This document shows, one piece after another, positions 62,040 to 64,000 of a stretch of 64,000 nucleotides of DNA; position 1 is the stretch's first letter; each line of letters begins with the position of its first letter. A model generated the notes under the pieces. The model did not search any database, was not told where the DNA came from, and was given only the letters and a program-made list of their open reading frames with translations. This stretch comes from Pseudoalteromonas piscicida (GTDB lineage Bacteria; Pseudomonadota; Gammaproteobacteria; Enterobacterales; Alteromonadaceae), in contig NZ_CP011924.1 in assembly GCF_000238315.3 (NCBI RefSeq), forward strand, positions 3,402,501 to 3,466,500. Reading direction: 5' to 3'. Made by a program: the position numbers and the translations under genes.

Positions 62040-63383
62040 ATGACAGCAAAACAATGGTTCAGTTGGCATAGTTTAAGCGGTGTTTGGTTCGGCTTGCTAT
62101 TGTTCGTGATCTGTTGGACAGGGGCATTTGCGACCATTTCTTACGAATTAGATTGGCTATTCGATGACACAGTGAGAGCGGCAGAAAGTAGTCCACAAGT
62201 CAGTTTAGCGAGTGCTTACGAAAAGGTTCAAGAAACCTATCCAGACGCACGAATAGGGATCGCTTTTGCGGGTTCAGAAACGTATTTTGCTCACGATTTT
62301 GTGGTTCGCTTGCCAGATAATCCATGGCAGCATATTTACGTTGATCCATACACTGGAAATATACAAGGAAAAACGAGCTTTTTGAATATTCAGCGGTTTT
62401 TCCGAGATTTTCATATGCATTTTTTTGGTGTGTTCGACAGCATTGTGTCTTATTAATTGGTTTTGCTATTTGCCATTCCGCTATGCGTATCCACGATTAG
62501 TGCTTTGTATTTGTATCGAGGCTGGTGGAAAAAGTTATTTACATTAAAACTTAGCGGCGATACTCGCGCTAAGGTTGCAAGCTCACACAAATTAGCTGGA
62601 GTATGGAGTTTGTGGTTAGCAGTGGTGATTGCGATAACCAGTATGTGGTACTTGTTTGAGTTTGTCAGAATGGACTTGGCTGATGGTAAAACTGCGTTTA
62701 CTGATGTTGGTGATTTTGCTGTGAACCCCTTACCTGAATTGCAACCACAAGATAAGCCTCAGCTCTCTGTTGTGGCGCTTGCTGCAAAAGTCAGAGAAGC
62801 GAGACCAGATCTGGAAATTAGAGCGATTAGATATTCCGGAGGGTATTTTTATGTTGAAGGTCAATCCAGTGACGTATTGGTTAGGGACAGAGCAAATAAG
62901 GCGTATGTGAATCCTTATACTGGGGAAGTCGTATATAGCCAAACTGCGTCTAGTCAGGGAATATATTGGCGTTTATCTGATACCGCGGATCCTTTGCATT
63001 TTGGTAATTTTGCCGGCATATGGGTAAAAATATTGTGGTGCACCTTTGGGGTTGCACTTTCATTTTTGGTGCTTAGCGGCACCTATATGTATGTTAAACG
63101 CCAGCTCAAGCTGCGCCGAAAAGAAGATCTACGAGGCGTGAAAGCTTCTTTGGTTTTTAGTTTAAGCCTTTTGATATGTATTGCTTACTACGCCTATCAA
63201 ACGCTTATGAACTATGGAGTCGCAGGTCAGTTTCCCGTGCTACCAACAGGTTCTGCGCTGTTTTTGTCGATTTGGACGTTAGTCACTTGCTTTATCATTG
63301 TTGTATGGGGAGGCGCGTTACTTAACTTATGTCGCGAAGCAACGCTTATTAGTAAACCTAAAGTGTCGCACCACCATCTATAG
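62040..63383 (+). pseudogene. PepSY-associated membrane protein interrupted by an in-frame stop
   Basis: The reading frame is continuous except for one TAA at 62454-62456. Upstream part, 138 residues: a membrane segment (WFGLLLFVICWTGAF), a PepSY domain with IYVDPYTGNIQG, and the start of a second membrane segment (DSIVSY). Downstream part, 308 residues: resumes immediately in the same frame (LVLLFAIPLCVSTISALYLY), followed by SHKLAGVWSLW, a second PepSY region (AYVNPYTGEVVY) and further membrane segments. Together they form one PepSY_TM protein of about 447 residues. Relatives such as FpvG in pyoverdine uptake help reduce ferric siderophore at the inner membrane. It may be truly broken, read through, or a sequence error. 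Confidence 0.82.
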
Positions 63384-64000
63384 TGACCACTTGCATAGTG
63401 GTATGTGAGCTTAGGGATGAGGCATAAAATAGCACCGAGTGTGCGATCTCTTCAGGTGTTGCAAGTTTTTGCAGTGGGATCCCAAGTTTATATTGACTCG
63501 GGAACCCTTTGATCACTTGCTCTGCACCTGAGCTATCTCGCCACATACCAGTTTGCATTGGCGTTAACGTAGAGCCCGGAGCAATCACATTGGCGCGTAT
63601 GCCATATTCAGCCAATTCTAACCCTGCTGTAAGGGTTAATTGGGTTGAGGCGGATTTCGACGCGCAATAGGCTGCCATGTTTTGGCGGGGCGTATGGCTC
63701 GCATTGGAGCTAACTGTCACTATGCTGCCACTACGTTGCTGTTTGAAATGAGCTGCACAAGACTTCAGGAAAACAAATACGGCGCCAGCGTTAACATGCT
63801 GACAGTGTTGCCACTGCTCAAGTGATAATGTCTCTAGCGCGCCAAGTTCGAGTACGCCCGCAACATTAATTAAGCTATATGGAGCGAGATCTGGTCGCAC
63901 TAATGTTGCTAGCGTATGCTCCAATGTTGCGAGGTCTGCTAGATCACAGTGTATGGCTTTAAATAGCGGTTCTGTAGTTGCAAACTGCTTATCGAAACCT
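63358..64000 (-). CDS. entA: 2,3-dihydro-2,3-dihydroxybenzoate dehydrogenase, EntA-like (N-terminus outside window)
   Basis: About 213 residues are visible and the frame stays open to the right edge (GFDKQFATTEPLFKAIH...), so the Rossmann N-terminus is outside. Short-chain dehydrogenase features: NVAGVLELG, the Ser in TVSSNASHTP, and catalytic Tyr/Lys in AAYCASKSA. The match to E. coli EntA is close throughout, including SPGST/APGST followed by TxMQ, and FKLGIPL/YKLGIPL. The enzyme makes 2,3-dihydroxybenzoate for catechol siderophores. Its last 26 bases overlap the convergent PepSY gene. The rest of a catechol pathway probably lies to the right. Confidence 0.9.
   Translation of the reverse strand, partial: GFDKQFATTEPLFKAIHCDLADLATLEHTLATLVRPDLAPYSLINVAGVLELGALETLSLEQWQHCQHVNAGAVFVFLKSCAAHFKQQRSGSIVTVSSNASHTPRQNMAAYCASKSASTQLTLTAGLELAEYGIRANVIAPGSTLTPMQTGMWRDSSGAEQVIKGFPSQYKLGIPLQKLATPEEIAHSVLFYASSLSSHTTMQVVTIDGGATL

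Overview
The window looks like a chromosomal segment of a marine gammaproteobacterium, most likely Pseudoalteromonas or a close relative in the Alteromonadales. This rests on the gene content (SthA, FabR with an acyl-CoA desaturase, a leuABCD operon with an attenuator, a secreted chitinase, a GH97 glucosidase, many TonB-type genes) and on protein style. No database search was possible, so the genus is an inference.

Bases 1-2046 hold the 3' part of a 23S rRNA gene, a 5S rRNA gene and the operon terminator, followed by a short block of REP-like repeats. From 2.3 to 21.5 kb lies ordinary chromosome: an AraC regulator divergent from an MFS transporter, an S24/XRE repressor, a GH18 chitinase, an orphan double-glycine leader peptide, a GH97 glucosidase, a cupredoxin-like/outer-membrane barrel pair, sthA, a desaturase with its FabR repressor and a perfect palindromic operator, the leu operon with leader peptide and attenuator, a secreted protein broken by a one-base frameshift, a lipoprotein and a TerB-like protein. 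A 267-bp MITE-like element closes this part.

From 21.8 kb to the right edge the window is an iron-siderophore island. A Fur-boxed ECF sigma factor (PvdS/OrbS type, no FecR partner) faces an MbtH-like gene, a FAAL-started NRPS, a KS-AT-KR-ACP polyketide synthase, a PvdQ-like acylase, a TonB receptor (opposite strand), NRPS C-A-T-C, a 3026-residue NRPS C-A-T-E-C-A-T-C, a SyrP/TauD-type aspartate beta-hydroxylase, a stand-alone NRPS with a degenerate C-like domain plus A(Asp)-T, a terminal NRPS C-A(Gly)-T-TE, a second TonB receptor, a PepSY membrane protein split by an in-frame stop, and the 3' part of an entA-like gene.

Read as an assembly line, the cluster should make an acylated peptide: acyl - basic residue - malonate unit (reduced to hydroxyl) - Asn - X - D-basic residue - basic residue - X - Gly. 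At both X positions two C domains meet (end of one protein, start of the next) with no A-T between them. The only spare A-T in the cluster is the Asp-activating one beside the hydroxylase, so the economical reading is that one trans-acting beta-hydroxyaspartate module serves both gaps. A repeated promoter motif, [GC]TAAA[TG]-N16-CGTC, sits upstream of four transcription units and matches the PvdS/OrbS-type iron-starvation promoter, which ties the sigma factor to the cluster. The acylase suggests that the acyl chain may later be removed, as in pyoverdine maturation.
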